A stretch of 64,000 nucleotides of DNA from Streptomyces hoynatensis (GTDB lineage: Bacteria > Actinomycetota > Actinomycetes > Streptomycetales > Streptomycetaceae): positions 248,001 to 312,000 of the forward strand of contig NZ_RBAL01000002.1 of the NCBI RefSeq assembly GCF_003626535.1, read 5' to 3'. Positions 31,308-39,535 of this stretch are shown piece by piece. The notes under the pieces were generated by a model. It was not told the DNA's origin and did not search any database. It saw only the letters and a list, made by a program, of their open reading frames with translations. Every line of letters begins with the position of its first letter. Positions within the stretch are counted from its first letter, which is position 1. The position numbers were made by a program, and so were the translations under genes.

Positions 31308-31844
31308 CTACTCCCCACAGGGCACCATCGCCAACGCTCCGGCCATGAAGGGCTGAATCAGCTCCGCAAGAACACGCTCCGATTCCTCGTCATCCCTTGG
31401 GTACTCGACCCGAAGGGCGACCGTGAGGCTGTCCGTAATCTCCGGGATCTCACATGGAGCTTGCGCAATAGCGACTCCCGGCCAGACCATCGCGCGATAA
31501 TCCCCGGGAACCGCCGTCGCGTCGTCCAGCGAGACGGGCAGCCCCTCCGCACCGATGACATCAGCCGGTTCGAAGCCGCTCGTCTTCGCCCAGATCACCT
31601 GCTCCCCGTCCACGTCCACAACACATCGACGGCCAACGAAGTTGGTCTCGAAATCGGTGAAACTTCTCTCGATCTCCAACTCGGAGCCCGCAGGGAAGAG
31701 AGGCGCGAACACGTCTTGTTGAATGGCCACCCCGCAAAGTTGCTCCGGCAAGGCATAATCACGGCTTCCCGGACTTCCATCACCCCCAACGACAGAAATA
31801 GCAAGAATAGAAACCGACAACGCTACGCCCACGCTCCGGGACAT
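31308..31844 (-). CDS. Lipoprotein paralogue 2, lacking the lipid-attachment cysteine
   Basis: A 178-residue secreted protein, distant paralogue of the two other lipoproteins (ALPEQLCGVAI, VDVDGEQVIWA, AMVWPGVAIAQAPC, IQPFMAGALAMVPC). The signal peptide (SRSVGVALSVSILAISVVGG) has Gly where the paralogues have the lipobox Cys, so it should be released rather than lipid-anchored. The four mature cysteines are kept. GGAGGG six bases before ATG 31844 fits. It converges on the + strand copies and faces the same way as paralogue 3. Confidence 0.75.
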   Translation of the reverse strand: MSRSVGVALSVSILAISVVGGDGSPGSRDYALPEQLCGVAIQQDVFAPLFPAGSELEIERSFTDFETNFVGRRCVVDVDGEQVIWAKTSGFEPADVIGAEGLPVSLDDATAVPGDYRAMVWPGVAIAQAPCEIPEITDSLTVALRVEYPRDDEESERVLAELIQPFMAGALAMVPCGE

Positions 31845-31941
31845 CCCCCACCCTCCGGAAGACCTCACACACCTTACCCGTCAACCGAGCGAATGACAGT
31901 CGACGCCGGTGATCCGACCAGGCTGCGCACTTGCGCGCCTT

Positions 31942-32508
31942 TCACGACTGCCGGTCACCCTCCTGACAGGCCGTCATCTCCACCGTCGCGGCCATGAACG
32001 GCTGAATCAGTTCCGACAGCACCCGCACGGACTCGTCATCGTCCCCGGGGCTGTCTGCGGTCAGCGCAAGTGTCAGAGTCTCAATGGTGTTGAACCCCGC
32101 ACCGCTGTCCAAGTGACACGGAGCCGTGGCCATCGCCACGTGCGGCCACACGAACGCATCGAATTCGCCCTCCACAGGCTCCGCCTCATCCATTTCGACG
32201 GACAGGTCGCTGTGCACGATGGCGCCCTCGAAACTGTCGACGCCGTTGGCATCCGCCCGGATGACATCGTCTCCGTCAACGGCGATGCGACAGTAACGAG
32301 ATCCAGCCCAAGCCGAGGAGTCATCAAAGGAAGGCTGAATTAACAGTTTTGAACCGGCCGGGAACAAGGACTCAAAATCCTCCTGCGGAAGATCAACCCC
32401 ACAAAAGTTCCGAGGTAACGCGTACTCCCGCCCGGAGGGTCCCCCACAACCAAGGAGGAGCGCCGCCAGCGCCAGCGCCAATGCGCCCGACCTCTCGGAG
32501 CGATTCAT
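31942..32508 (-). CDS. Lipoprotein paralogue 3
   Basis: A 188-residue lipoprotein (ALALALAALLLGCGGPSG, lipobox LLGC), close paralogue of lipoprotein 1. All mature cysteines are conserved, and blocks such as FVWPHVAMATAPC and SPGDDDESVRVLSELIQPFM are nearly unchanged. One leucine codon (32341-32343 on the plus strand, residue 56) is TTA, so it too should depend on bldA. GAAGG seven bases before ATG 32508 fits. It sits just after the remnant gene at 32523-32816, as lipoprotein 1 follows the complete gene, so it belongs to the inverted second copy of the operon. Confidence 0.78.
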   Translation of the reverse strand: MNRSERSGALALALAALLLGCGGPSGREYALPRNFCGVDLPQEDFESLFPAGSKLLIQPSFDDSSAWAGSRYCRIAVDGDDVIRADANGVDSFEGAIVHSDLSVEMDEAEPVEGEFDAFVWPHVAMATAPCHLDSGAGFNTIETLTLALTADSPGDDDESVRVLSELIQPFMAATVEMTACQEGDRQS

Positions 32509-32522
32509 CGGCAGACCTTCCT

Positions 32523-32816
32523 TTATTCCGTTTCCGCGGCGGGCGGATGCCAGCCGATCACCGCACCGAACTGGTCCGTCACAATCCTGGTCGCCGTGTT
32601 GCGTAGGTCCGTCATGTCCTGGCTCTCTTGGGCGAACGTGCCGGACGCAGCCAGCGTGACCGCCTGTTTCGCTGAGTCGACCGCCCCCCCAGTCAGCGCC
32701 CAGCCCGGAGCGTGCGCCCGAACCCCGCCCGCCGCCCGCCGAGTCCAGCCGGGTACGCGCCACCCGCTCCCGCACGTCGGCCTGGATGCGCGCCCCCCCT
32801 CGTCGAAGCTCCCCAT
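32523..32816 (-). pseudogene. Fused remnant of the EspC-like and large WXG-type genes (inverted copy)
   Basis: Reading leftward, it starts with ATGGGGAGCTTCGACGAG, the same start as 27825. A one-base loss in the G run at 32792-32798 shifts the frame. At about 32685 the sequence jumps to the last 53 codons of the large gene (AVDSAKQAVTLAASGT, SQDMTDLRNTATRIVT) and ends in TAA at 32523. About 2.4 kb present in the complete copy (27957-30338) is missing, joined at a G-rich run. It cannot encode either original protein. Confidence 0.85.
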
Positions 32817-32914
32817 TGCCCCCCGGGTCGATCTCCTGCAGGTCAATGCCCCTGCCTGCGATCGCACCCAGGGTAACGAGTCCGTCTCCCGAGGTCATCA
32901 CGAGCCCCATCAGG
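32685..32914 (-). repeat. Right arm of the 230-bp inverted repeat
   Basis: Inverted copy of 27723-27957, with the promoter-like region and start of the EspC-like gene conserved. Its inner end is exactly the deletion junction of the fused remnant. The outer end borders a 750-base gene-free region. Confidence 0.9.
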
Positions 32915-33664
32915 AGGGAACGGGCCCACCACAGGACGGAACGAGGCCCGCCGGGGTGGAACGGGCCCACCAGGAGTGCGGGCAGGGGGGACTGCGGGGA
33001 GGAAGGAGGGGAGGGACGAGGGGAAGGGTGAACGCGCGACGGCCCCGCCGCGGCCTGGCACCGCCAGGCAAGGCCGGACGGGACGGACGGGACACGCGGG
33101 AGGGACGTCGCGGCGCCGGGAGGGCGGCCGGCCGCGACGGGGCGGCCGACCGCTGCGAACCGGTGGACGGCACGGGGGAGTGCGCGGGCAAGGGGGCCGC
33201 CCGCGCGGCGAAGGGGGTGTGCGGATGAGGAGTTGCCGGGTGATGGGGGTGCGCCCGGATGCCGGGGGCGTGCGCCGGCGCGAGCTGCGGCCGTCCGCAG
33301 GTGGGGAACCTTGAGCGGCTGAGGACATCCGCAGGGTGGGCCTGCGGAAAACCGGGGCCGAGGGGGAGTACCCGCGAGGGGAGGCGGACGGGTGCGGGGG
33401 CGCGCCACGGAGGGCCGCGGCGTCCCGGCCTGGCGGTCTCAGCTACACAGCGAGCTGGCCGACCGGCGCAGGTCGATGGGAAGGCGCCTGGTCAACGGGG
33501 CGGTGGCCACTCGTGCGCGCAAGATCCGACCCCCTGCCTTCGGCTCGTGGCGATGTGCGCCGGTGGTGCCCGGCCGTGCGCCGGTCACCACCGGGACGGT
33601 AACAAGGGGCTCGGGCGCTGTCCATGGCCCCCCGGAACGGGCGCGGCGCGCTGGCCGCGCGCGA
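32915..33664. other. Gene-free stretch
   Basis: I see no convincing gene in these 750 bases. A 15-base direct repeat GGAACGGGCCCACCA occurs at 32917-32931 and 32958-32972, next to the inverted-repeat arm. The remainder is GC-rich, with no recognisable protein in any frame. Confidence 0.5.
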
Positions 33665-33856
33665 CTAGAGCAGGTGGTCGGCCTTTCCGGCCTTGATGTC
33701 GCGGATGAGGGCGGCGAGGGCCTCGCGGGTGTCGGTCAGGTAGGCGTGTTCCTGGCCGGCGACCGCTATGTAGGCGTTGCCCTCGGCATCGGTACCAAGC
33801 CGAAAGCAGTTGTTGCCTTCTCCGCAGAAGGGCTCTTCCCAGGTGATGTCGGACAC
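33665..33856 (-). CDS. DUF397 small protein
   Basis: A 63-residue protein of the DUF397 family (SDITWEEPFCGEGNNCFRLG, then DTREALAALIRDIKAG), encoded nine bases after the XRE regulator. In Streptomyces, XRE-DUF5753/DUF397 pairs of the Scr1/Scr2 kind form a two-protein module in which the small protein and regulator interact; some behave as toxin-antitoxin systems. GTG 33856 follows AAGGAGG by four bases. Confidence 0.93.
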   Translation of the reverse strand: MSDITWEEPFCGEGNNCFRLGTDAEGNAYIAVAGQEHAYLTDTREALAALIRDIKAGKADHLL

Positions 33857-33865
33857 GAAGCCTCC

Positions 33866-34717
33866 TTAGAGTTCACGGGCAACGGCGTGAATGAAGTCCC
33901 GCGAGGCGGACGCCGAAAGGCATGCCTCGTCCATCCACCGTAGATGCTCGCGGTACTTGGCCAGCTGCAACTCGGCGTGCACGAACTCAGGGCCGTGGGC
34001 CGAGTCCAGCTGCACGGTGTCCAGCTGGGGCACGGGACCTTCGGCGTAGAGCAGCGCGTGCCCGGCGCCCGGGAAGCTTCCGCGGTCGACGGTGAGGACG
34101 CGGATGGTGATGTTCTCCCGCTCGCCCGCCTCATTCAGGGCGAGGAGCTGATCCTTCGCCGCCTTCCGGCCGCCGAACTGCATGCGGAGTGCCGCCTCAT
34201 GCACGAAGCCGACATAGTCGACGGGGAGATCACGGTCCAGGACGCGTTGCCGTTCACGCCGGTGCGCCACCCGCAGTTCGACCTCCAGACGGGAGAGCCG
34301 TGGCAGCACCGCTTCGAAGACACTGCGGGCGTAGTCCTCGGTCTGGAGCAGGCCGGGAATGTGCACCGTTTGCATGGTCTGGATGCGGGCGGCGTGCCAC
34401 TCCAACTCGGCGAGGTCAAGAAGCCCCGGCGACAACCTCCCCCGGTACTCGTCCCACCAGTTGGTTCCCGGGCGCTTGGTGAACTCCGTGAGTGCGGCCA
34501 CGTAGCGCTCGTCGGCGCACTCGCAGTGGGCGGCGAGGGTCCGCAGCCGCTCGGCGCTGATGTTGCGGACGCCCGACTCGATGTTCGAGATCTTGCCTCT
34601 GTCCACGCCCAGCAGACCTGCCGCGTACTCGACGGACATGCCCGCGGTGGTGCGCAGCTTGCGGATCTCGGCCCCGAGTCTCTTCTGGCGTTGCGTGGGA
34701 GTCGTCCGTGGAGGCAT
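33866..34717 (-). CDS. XRE-family regulator with DUF5753 (Scr1-like)
   Basis: A 283-residue regulator. The N-terminal helix-turn-helix is at residues about 10-70 (RLGAEIRKLRTTAGMSVEYA, LLGVDRGKISNIESGVRNIS). The DUF5753 domain follows: LELEWHAARIQTMQ-like, VHIPGLLQTEDYARSVFEAV, RRERQRVLDRDLPVDYVGFV and a C-terminal SRDFIHAVAREL. This is the usual partner of DUF397 proteins. The DUF397 gene follows at once on the same strand, and the ATPase-like gene lies divergently, the standard triad. ATG 34717 has a GAGAGGGG-type site. Two palindromes lie in the space between the divergent genes. Confidence 0.93.
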   Translation of the reverse strand: MPPRTTPTQRQKRLGAEIRKLRTTAGMSVEYAAGLLGVDRGKISNIESGVRNISAERLRTLAAHCECADERYVAALTEFTKRPGTNWWDEYRGRLSPGLLDLAELEWHAARIQTMQTVHIPGLLQTEDYARSVFEAVLPRLSRLEVELRVAHRRERQRVLDRDLPVDYVGFVHEAALRMQFGGRKAAKDQLLALNEAGERENITIRVLTVDRGSFPGAGHALLYAEGPVPQLDTVQLDSAHGPEFVHAELQLAKYREHLRWMDEACLSASASRDFIHAVAREL

Positions 34718-34786
34718 CGGGCCCCTCTCCGCTCGGAGGTCGCTGTGGTCTGTCCGGGAACACGATACAGGCCGTCAGGTGATGCA

Positions 34787-34841
34787 AATGCCACTGCATT
34801 GGTGGCGGAAAGACCACAGCATGCGCTACCTTCGGTAGCGC
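34787..34841. promoter_or_regulatory. Two short palindromes in the XRE/ATPase divergent region
   Basis: AATGC-CACT-GCATT (34787-34800) and GCGCTACC-TTC-GGTAGCGC (34823-34841) lie between the XRE start and the ATPase-like start. Such sites are likely operators of the XRE regulator for both directions. Confidence 0.5.
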
Positions 34842-34913
34842 ACTGCTCACGTGCGGCGAGCGGCAAGCGTACGTGGCGTACGTGCAACCAACCCATCGGC
34901 GAGCGGAGTTGCC

Positions 34914-35495
34914 ATGCCCGAAGTCGAGCCAGAAGCCCTGCCGGAAGACGGCGCGGAAGCCGGGGCCGCCCGGTGTGACCGGCCGGGGAAGGAGGAGGCG
35001 GACGTGCGGCCGCTGCGGTTCCCGCCGGCGAGGTTCACGCGGTGCCCGCCGCCGCCCGAACTCGACGAGCCGCACCCGGGGAACCTCGCCTACAGCTTCA
35101 CCATGCCCTGCGCCGCGAGCACGCCCCTGGTCGCGCGCGAGACGGCCGCGACCGTTTTCGACGTGCACCGCCTGGGCGAGCTGTTCGACCCGGCGCTGCT
35201 CCTCGTGCGGGAACTGGTGTCCTGCGCCTGCCGGTTCACGGAGCCGGGGGAGGAGGTGTTCCTGAGCCTGCGTCACCGGGAGCAGGTGCTGCGCCTCACC
35301 GTGTACGACACCCACGAGCGGCACGCGCACCCCCTGCTCGCGGCCTCCTGCGACCGGCTGCGCCGGGCCGCCCTCCGGCTGACTCCGGAACTGGTCGGTG
35401 CCCACGGCGGCGCGTGGGGCTTCGCCGCCGCGCAGCACCCGGGCACCGGAACGCGTACCTGGGCCACCCTCCGCCGCGCCGCCCGAGGGGCGTGA
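34914..35495 (+). CDS. ATP-binding (HATPase_c_2-like) protein with degenerate N box
   Basis: A 193-residue protein of the anti-sigma/serine-kinase type. The segment ASTPLVARETAATVFDVHRL corresponds to the start of the domain. The usual N box ELVTNAVRH reads ELVSCACRF here, so the Asn that holds Mg2+ is missing, and the G1 and G2 loops (VYDTHERHAH, GAHGGAWGFAAAQ) are also altered. It probably binds partners without kinase activity. The first 50 residues are a charged tail. It forms the third member of the DUF397/XRE triad. ATG 34914 has a GCGGAG site upstream. Confidence 0.78.
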   Translation: MPEVEPEALPEDGAEAGAARCDRPGKEEADVRPLRFPPARFTRCPPPPELDEPHPGNLAYSFTMPCAASTPLVARETAATVFDVHRLGELFDPALLLVRELVSCACRFTEPGEEVFLSLRHREQVLRLTVYDTHERHAHPLLAASCDRLRRAALRLTPELVGAHGGAWGFAAAQHPGTGTRTWATLRRAARGA

Positions 35496-35610
35496 GGCAC
35501 ACGCGCCCGGCCGAGGGGCGTGAGCGCGGGCGCACGGGCGAGGGGGCGTGAGGCACACACGCCCGGTCGAGCGGGCGTGAAGCGCGGGCGTGCGGTCGAG
35601 GGGCGTGCGC
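35485..35610. repeat. Minisatellite, 27-29 bp units
   Basis: Four and a half units beginning GAGGGGCGTGAG at 35485, 35513, 35540, 35569 and 35598, alternating between a GGCACAC and a GCGCGGGCG version, so the true period is about 57 bases. It starts inside the last codons of the ATPase-like gene. Confidence 0.8.
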
Positions 35611-35904
35611 ATTCCGCGTCGGCGAGGGGGCGGGGCCCGGGCCGTTGAAGCCGCCATCTGCCTTACACGATGCGGCAACATACCGCGGGGACAGTGAGAG
35701 AAACGCGCCGCGTCCGACGGCGCCTCGGCAGCACAGGCACGCGCGTGCGCCGGCCCAGCCGCCGCGCCCCACCGCCCCCTCACACCCCCTCACCCCCTCA
35801 CCTCCCTGCGCCCCCTTCCCTGACTTTCCCCACCGTCGCCACTCACGTTCGCCGGTGCCGCCGCACCGGTTCCCCCTGCGGTCGATCTCCCACGGAGTCG
35901 CTCC
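35611..35904 (+). promoter_or_regulatory. Upstream region of the peptide ABC/monooxygenase operon
   Basis: This has no gene. TTACAC (35663-35668) and CATACC (35679-35684) may belong to promoters, and a pyrimidine-rich stretch of CCCTCAC-like units runs from 35768 to 35830. The operon's ribosome site is weak (GGAG about ten bases before ATG 35905). Confidence 0.35.
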
Positions 35905-37527
35905 ATGGCACGTTCACCCCGCACCTCGACACGCCCCGCGGCGCTGGCCGCCGCACTCGTCGTCTCGGGACTTCTCGCCACCGCCGGCTGTTCCGCCGGT
36001 GGGTCCACCGCCGCCGCGGAGGGCACCCCGGGCCCGGGCGGCGAGCTGACCTTCGCCCTGGCCTCCGACCCGGTGTGCGTGGACCCGCAGCAGCGGGCCA
36101 ACAACGACGCCATCTACCCGGCGCGGCAGCTGGTCGACTCGCTCACCGACGAGGACCCGGAGACCGGCGAGATCGTCCCCTGGCTGGCGACCTCCTGGGA
36201 CATCAACGAGGACGCCACCGAGTTCACCTTCCACCTGCGCGAGGACGCCACCTTCAGCGACGGCACCCCCGTCGACGCGCAGGCCGTGCGCGACAACTTC
36301 GACGCCATCGTCCGGCTCGGCGCCCAGGCCCCGCTCGGCAGCGGCTACCTGGCCGGGTACGTGGGCACCACCGTGGCCGACGCCCACACCGCGCGGGTCG
36401 CCTTCGAGCAGCCCAACGCCCAGTTCCTGCAGGCCACGTCGACGTTCTCGCTGGGTCTTCTCGCCCGCTCCACCACCAGCCTGCCGGCCGCCGAGCGCTG
36501 CACCGACCACCTGGTCGGCTCGGGCGCCTTCGTGCTGGAGGAGTACCGGCCCAACCAGGTCGTCGTCGAGACCCGCCGGGAGGACTACGCCTGGGGGTCC
36601 TCGCTGTGGCGGCACCGGGGCCCGGCGTACCTGGAGAAGCTGACCTTCCGGGTGATCCCCGAGTCCGGGGTGCGCACCGGCGCCCTCCAGTCCGGCCAGG
36701 TGGACGCCATCGGCGGCGTGGCGCCGCAGGACGAACAGGGCCTGGCGGACGCCGGGTTCCGGGTGCAGAGCCGGAGCAACCCGGGGCTGCCCTTCGGGCT
36801 CTCGGCCAACCTGGCCCGGCCCGCCCTCCGGGACGAGCGGGTGCGGCGCGCGGTGCAGGCGGCCGTCGACCGGCAGGAGGTCGTGGACACCGTCCTCAGC
36901 CCCTCCTTCGTGCCCGCCACCAGCGCCCTCGCCCACACCACCCACACCTACGCCGACCTGTCCGGCGCCCTCGCCCACGACCCGGAGGAGGCGAAGCGGC
37001 TGCTGACCGAGGCCGGCTGGGAGCCGGGTCCCGACGGGGTGCGGGTCAAGGACGGCGAGCGGCTGAGCCTCACGGTCCTGTGGACGGAGAACTTCGGGCC
37101 CAACGAAAACGTCCTTCAGCTGCTCCAGCAGCAGCTGAAGGAGGCCGGCGTCGAACTGCGGCTGCGCACCGCGCCGCTGGCCGACTTCCTGGCCGAACGC
37201 GAGGCCGGCGACTACGACTTCACCTGGGGCAACACCACGCGCACCGACCCCGACATCATGCGCACCCAGTACTCGGCCGCGCTGACCAACTACGGCCACC
37301 TGCCCGCGGACAGCACCCTGGAGGAGCTGCTGCAAGGGCAGAACGCCGCCACCGACGCCGGGGAACGCGCCGGCCTCTCGGCCCGGGCGCAGCGCGAACT
37401 GCTGGAGCGGGCCGTGGCCGTGCCGGTGTTCGAGCTGACCACCGTGCTCGGCCTCGCGGACCGGGTCCACGACCTGGACTTCGAGGCATCCTCCCGCATC
37501 CAGCTGCACGACACGTGGGTCTCGTGA
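35905..37527 (+). CDS. Peptide/nickel-type ABC transporter substrate-binding lipoprotein
   Basis: A 540-residue SBP_bac_5 protein with a lipoprotein signal (LVVSGLLATAGCSAGGS, lipobox TAGC). Family segments are LTFALASDPVCVDPQQRAN, LATSWDINEDATEFTFHLRE, DATFSDGTPVDAQAVRDNFD, VGSGAFVLEEYRPNQVVVET and LRDERVRRAVQAAVDRQEVV. It captures an oligopeptide, glutathione-like or other substrate outside the cell for the permeases that follow. Its TGA overlaps the GTG of the first permease. The operon runs to 44882. The adjacent three monooxygenases suggest that the cargo is an organosulfur, N-modified or alkyl compound rather than a nutrient peptide. Confidence 0.92.
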   Translation: MARSPRTSTRPAALAAALVVSGLLATAGCSAGGSTAAAEGTPGPGGELTFALASDPVCVDPQQRANNDAIYPARQLVDSLTDEDPETGEIVPWLATSWDINEDATEFTFHLREDATFSDGTPVDAQAVRDNFDAIVRLGAQAPLGSGYLAGYVGTTVADAHTARVAFEQPNAQFLQATSTFSLGLLARSTTSLPAAERCTDHLVGSGAFVLEEYRPNQVVVETRREDYAWGSSLWRHRGPAYLEKLTFRVIPESGVRTGALQSGQVDAIGGVAPQDEQGLADAGFRVQSRSNPGLPFGLSANLARPALRDERVRRAVQAAVDRQEVVDTVLSPSFVPATSALAHTTHTYADLSGALAHDPEEAKRLLTEAGWEPGPDGVRVKDGERLSLTVLWTENFGPNENVLQLLQQQLKEAGVELRLRTAPLADFLAEREAGDYDFTWGNTTRTDPDIMRTQYSAALTNYGHLPADSTLEELLQGQNAATDAGERAGLSARAQRELLERAVAVPVFELTTVLGLADRVHDLDFEASSRIQLHDTWVS

Positions 37528-38537
37528 GCGGCCGGCGCGTGACCGGGCGCGCGGCGCGCGGCAGGCTCCGGCGCGCGGCGGGCCGCGGGCTCGGGTTCGT
37601 GGCCTGGCGGCTGCTCCAGGCGCTGCTGGTGCTGTGGGCGGCGTTCACCCTGGCCTTCGGCGTGCTGTACCTGCTGCCGAGCGACCCGGTGACGATCATG
37701 GCCTCGGGCGGCGGGGAGGCCACCTCCGTCACCGAGGAACAACTCGCCGACCTGCGCGCCGAGTACGGCTTGGACCAGTCGGCCTGGCGGCAGTACGCGA
37801 CGCGGCTGCTCGACGCGGCGCACGGCGACTTCGGGGCCTCGGTGCAGACCGGGGAGCCGGTGCGCCGGGTGATCGCGGAGGCGCTGCCGCCGACGGTGCA
37901 GCTGACCGCGACCGCGCTGGTGCTGGCCGTGGTGGGCGGCGCGGGGCTCGCGCTGGCCGCGACCTACACGCGGCTGCGCCGGCTGCGGCAGCTGCTGCTC
38001 TCGCTGCCCGCGGCCGGCGTCTCGGCGCCCACCTTCTGGGTGGGGCTGCTGCTGATCCAGGTGGTCTCCTTCCGCTGGGGCCTGCTGCCGGCCATCGGCC
38101 AGGACGGCTGGCGCTCGCTGGTGCTGCCCTCGCTCACCCTGTCCCTGCCGAGCGGGGCGGTGCTGGCGCAGGTCTTCGCCCGGAGCCTGCGCACCGCCCT
38201 GGCCGAGCCCTGGGCCGAGACCGCGCGCGCCAAGGGGGCCTCGCGGCTGCGGGTGCACTTCGCGCACGCCGCCCGCAACGCCGCGCTGCCCCCGTTGACG
38301 GTCGCCGGCCTGCTGCTGGGCAACCTGCTGAGCGGCTCGGTGGTGGTGGAGACCGTGTTCTCCCGGGCGGGACTCGGCCGGACCACGGCGCAGGCGGTCG
38401 GCGCCCAGGACATTCCGCTGGTGCTCGGCGTGGTGGCGTTCGGCGCCGCCGTCTACGTCCTGGCGAACCTGCTGGTCGACCTCTGCTACCCGCTGCTCGA
38501 TCCTCGGGTGCGGGCCGGAAGGGCGGTGACGGCATGA
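37524..38537 (+). CDS. ABC transporter permease 1 (DppB-like)
   Basis: A 337-residue membrane protein with about six helices. FVAWRLLQALLVLWAAFTLA opens it, followed by the periplasmic segment LRAEYGLDQSAWRQYATRLL typical of DppB/OppB, and the EAA loop includes WAETARAKGASRLRVHFAHA with PPLTVAGLLLGNLLSGSVVV. It pairs with the second permease to form the channel. The GTG at 37524 overlaps the upstream TGA (GTGA), giving translational coupling. The open frame continues far upstream but only as a shadow of the binding protein. Confidence 0.92.
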   Translation: MSGRRVTGRAARGRLRRAAGRGLGFVAWRLLQALLVLWAAFTLAFGVLYLLPSDPVTIMASGGGEATSVTEEQLADLRAEYGLDQSAWRQYATRLLDAAHGDFGASVQTGEPVRRVIAEALPPTVQLTATALVLAVVGGAGLALAATYTRLRRLRQLLLSLPAAGVSAPTFWVGLLLIQVVSFRWGLLPAIGQDGWRSLVLPSLTLSLPSGAVLAQVFARSLRTALAEPWAETARAKGASRLRVHFAHAARNAALPPLTVAGLLLGNLLSGSVVVETVFSRAGLGRTTAQAVGAQDIPLVLGVVAFGAAVYVLANLLVDLCYPLLDPRVRAGRAVTA

Positions 38538-39535
38538 GCGGCGGCCGGAACGGCGGCCTGGGCAACGCCGCGGGCGGCGGCCGGAGCAACGCCGTGGGCA
38601 GCGGCCCGGGCAACGGCCGGAACAACGCCGCGGGCAGGCTCCTGAGGAGGGGGCTGCGCAGCGGGCTGCCGCCGGGGCGCCCTTGGCGGGCGGGGGCGCC
38701 CTCCGGGTGGACCGGGCGCGTGCGCTTCCTGCTCGGGCGCCCCGGGCTCGCGCTCTCGCTGCTGCTGCTCGCGCTGGTGCTGCTCGCCGCGGTGGCGCCC
38801 GGGCTGTTCACCGGGCGGGACCCGCTGACCGGGGTGCCGGCCGACAAGCTGCTGGCACCGAGCGTGCACCACCCCTTCGGCACCGACCAGTTGGGGCGTG
38901 ACCTGTTCGCCAGGACCGTGCACGGCTCCTCGGCCAGCCTGCGCGCGGCGGGGCTCGCGGTCGGCATCGCGCTGTTCGCCGGCTCCGCGGTGGGCCTGCT
39001 CGCCGGGGCGCTGCGCGGCTGGGTGGACGTGGTGCTGACGCGCTGCACGGACGTGCTGCTTTCCATCCCGGCGCTGCTGCTGTCCCTGGCCGTGGTGACC
39101 GCGCTCGGCTTCGGCACCGTGAAGGTCGCCCTCGCGGTCGGGCTGACCAGCGTGGCCGGCTTCGCCCGGCTGATGCGCGCCGAGGTGCTGCGGGTGCGCG
39201 CCGCCGACTACGTGGAGGCGGCGCACTCCCTGGGCGTGCGCCGGCACGCGGTGGTGCTGCGGCACGTCCTGCCGAACGCCTGGGGGCCGGTCCTGGTGTT
39301 CGCGGCCGTGGAGTTCGGCACCGTCCTGCTCGCGGTCTCCGCCCTCAGCTTCCTCGGCTACGGCGCGGAGCCGCCGCAGCCCGAGTGGGGAGCCCTGGTC
39401 GCCGACGGCCGCGACTACCTGGCCACCGCCTGGTGGCTGACCACCCTGCCGGGGCTGACGATCGCGGCCACCGTGCTGGCCGCCAACCGGATCGCCAGGG
39501 CCCTGGAGCGCGAGGAGGAGGCGAGCGTGCGATGA
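38534..39535 (+). CDS. ABC transporter permease 2 (DppC-like)
   Basis: A 333-residue membrane protein. The N-terminal 60 residues are a Gly/Asn/Arg-rich tail that is longer than usual and low-complexity ([20 protein letters not shown]). The permease proper has [19 protein letters not shown], characteristic of DppC/OppC, then [20 protein letters not shown] (EAA loop) and helices such as [23 protein letters not shown] 38534 overlaps the previous TGA (ATGA). It works with permease 1 and the double ATPase that follows. Confidence 0.92.
   Translation: MSGGRNGGLGNAAGGGRSNAVGSGPGNGRNNAAGRLLRRGLRSGLPPGRPWRAGAPSGWTGRVRFLLGRPGLALSLLLLALVLLAAVAPGLFTGRDPLTGVPADKLLAPSVHHPFGTDQLGRDLFARTVHGSSASLRAAGLAVGIALFAGSAVGLLAGALRGWVDVVLTRCTDVLLSIPALLLSLAVVTALGFGTVKVALAVGLTSVAGFARLMRAEVLRVRAADYVEAAHSLGVRRHAVVLRHVLPNAWGPVLVFAAVEFGTVLLAVSALSFLGYGAEPPQPEWGALVADGRDYLATAWWLTTLPGLTIAATVLAANRIARALEREEEASVR

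Noticed and set aside
32915-33664. Several open frames of 80-200 codons
   Set aside because: All are low-complexity Arg/Gly/Pro frames without ribosome sites or recognisable segments.
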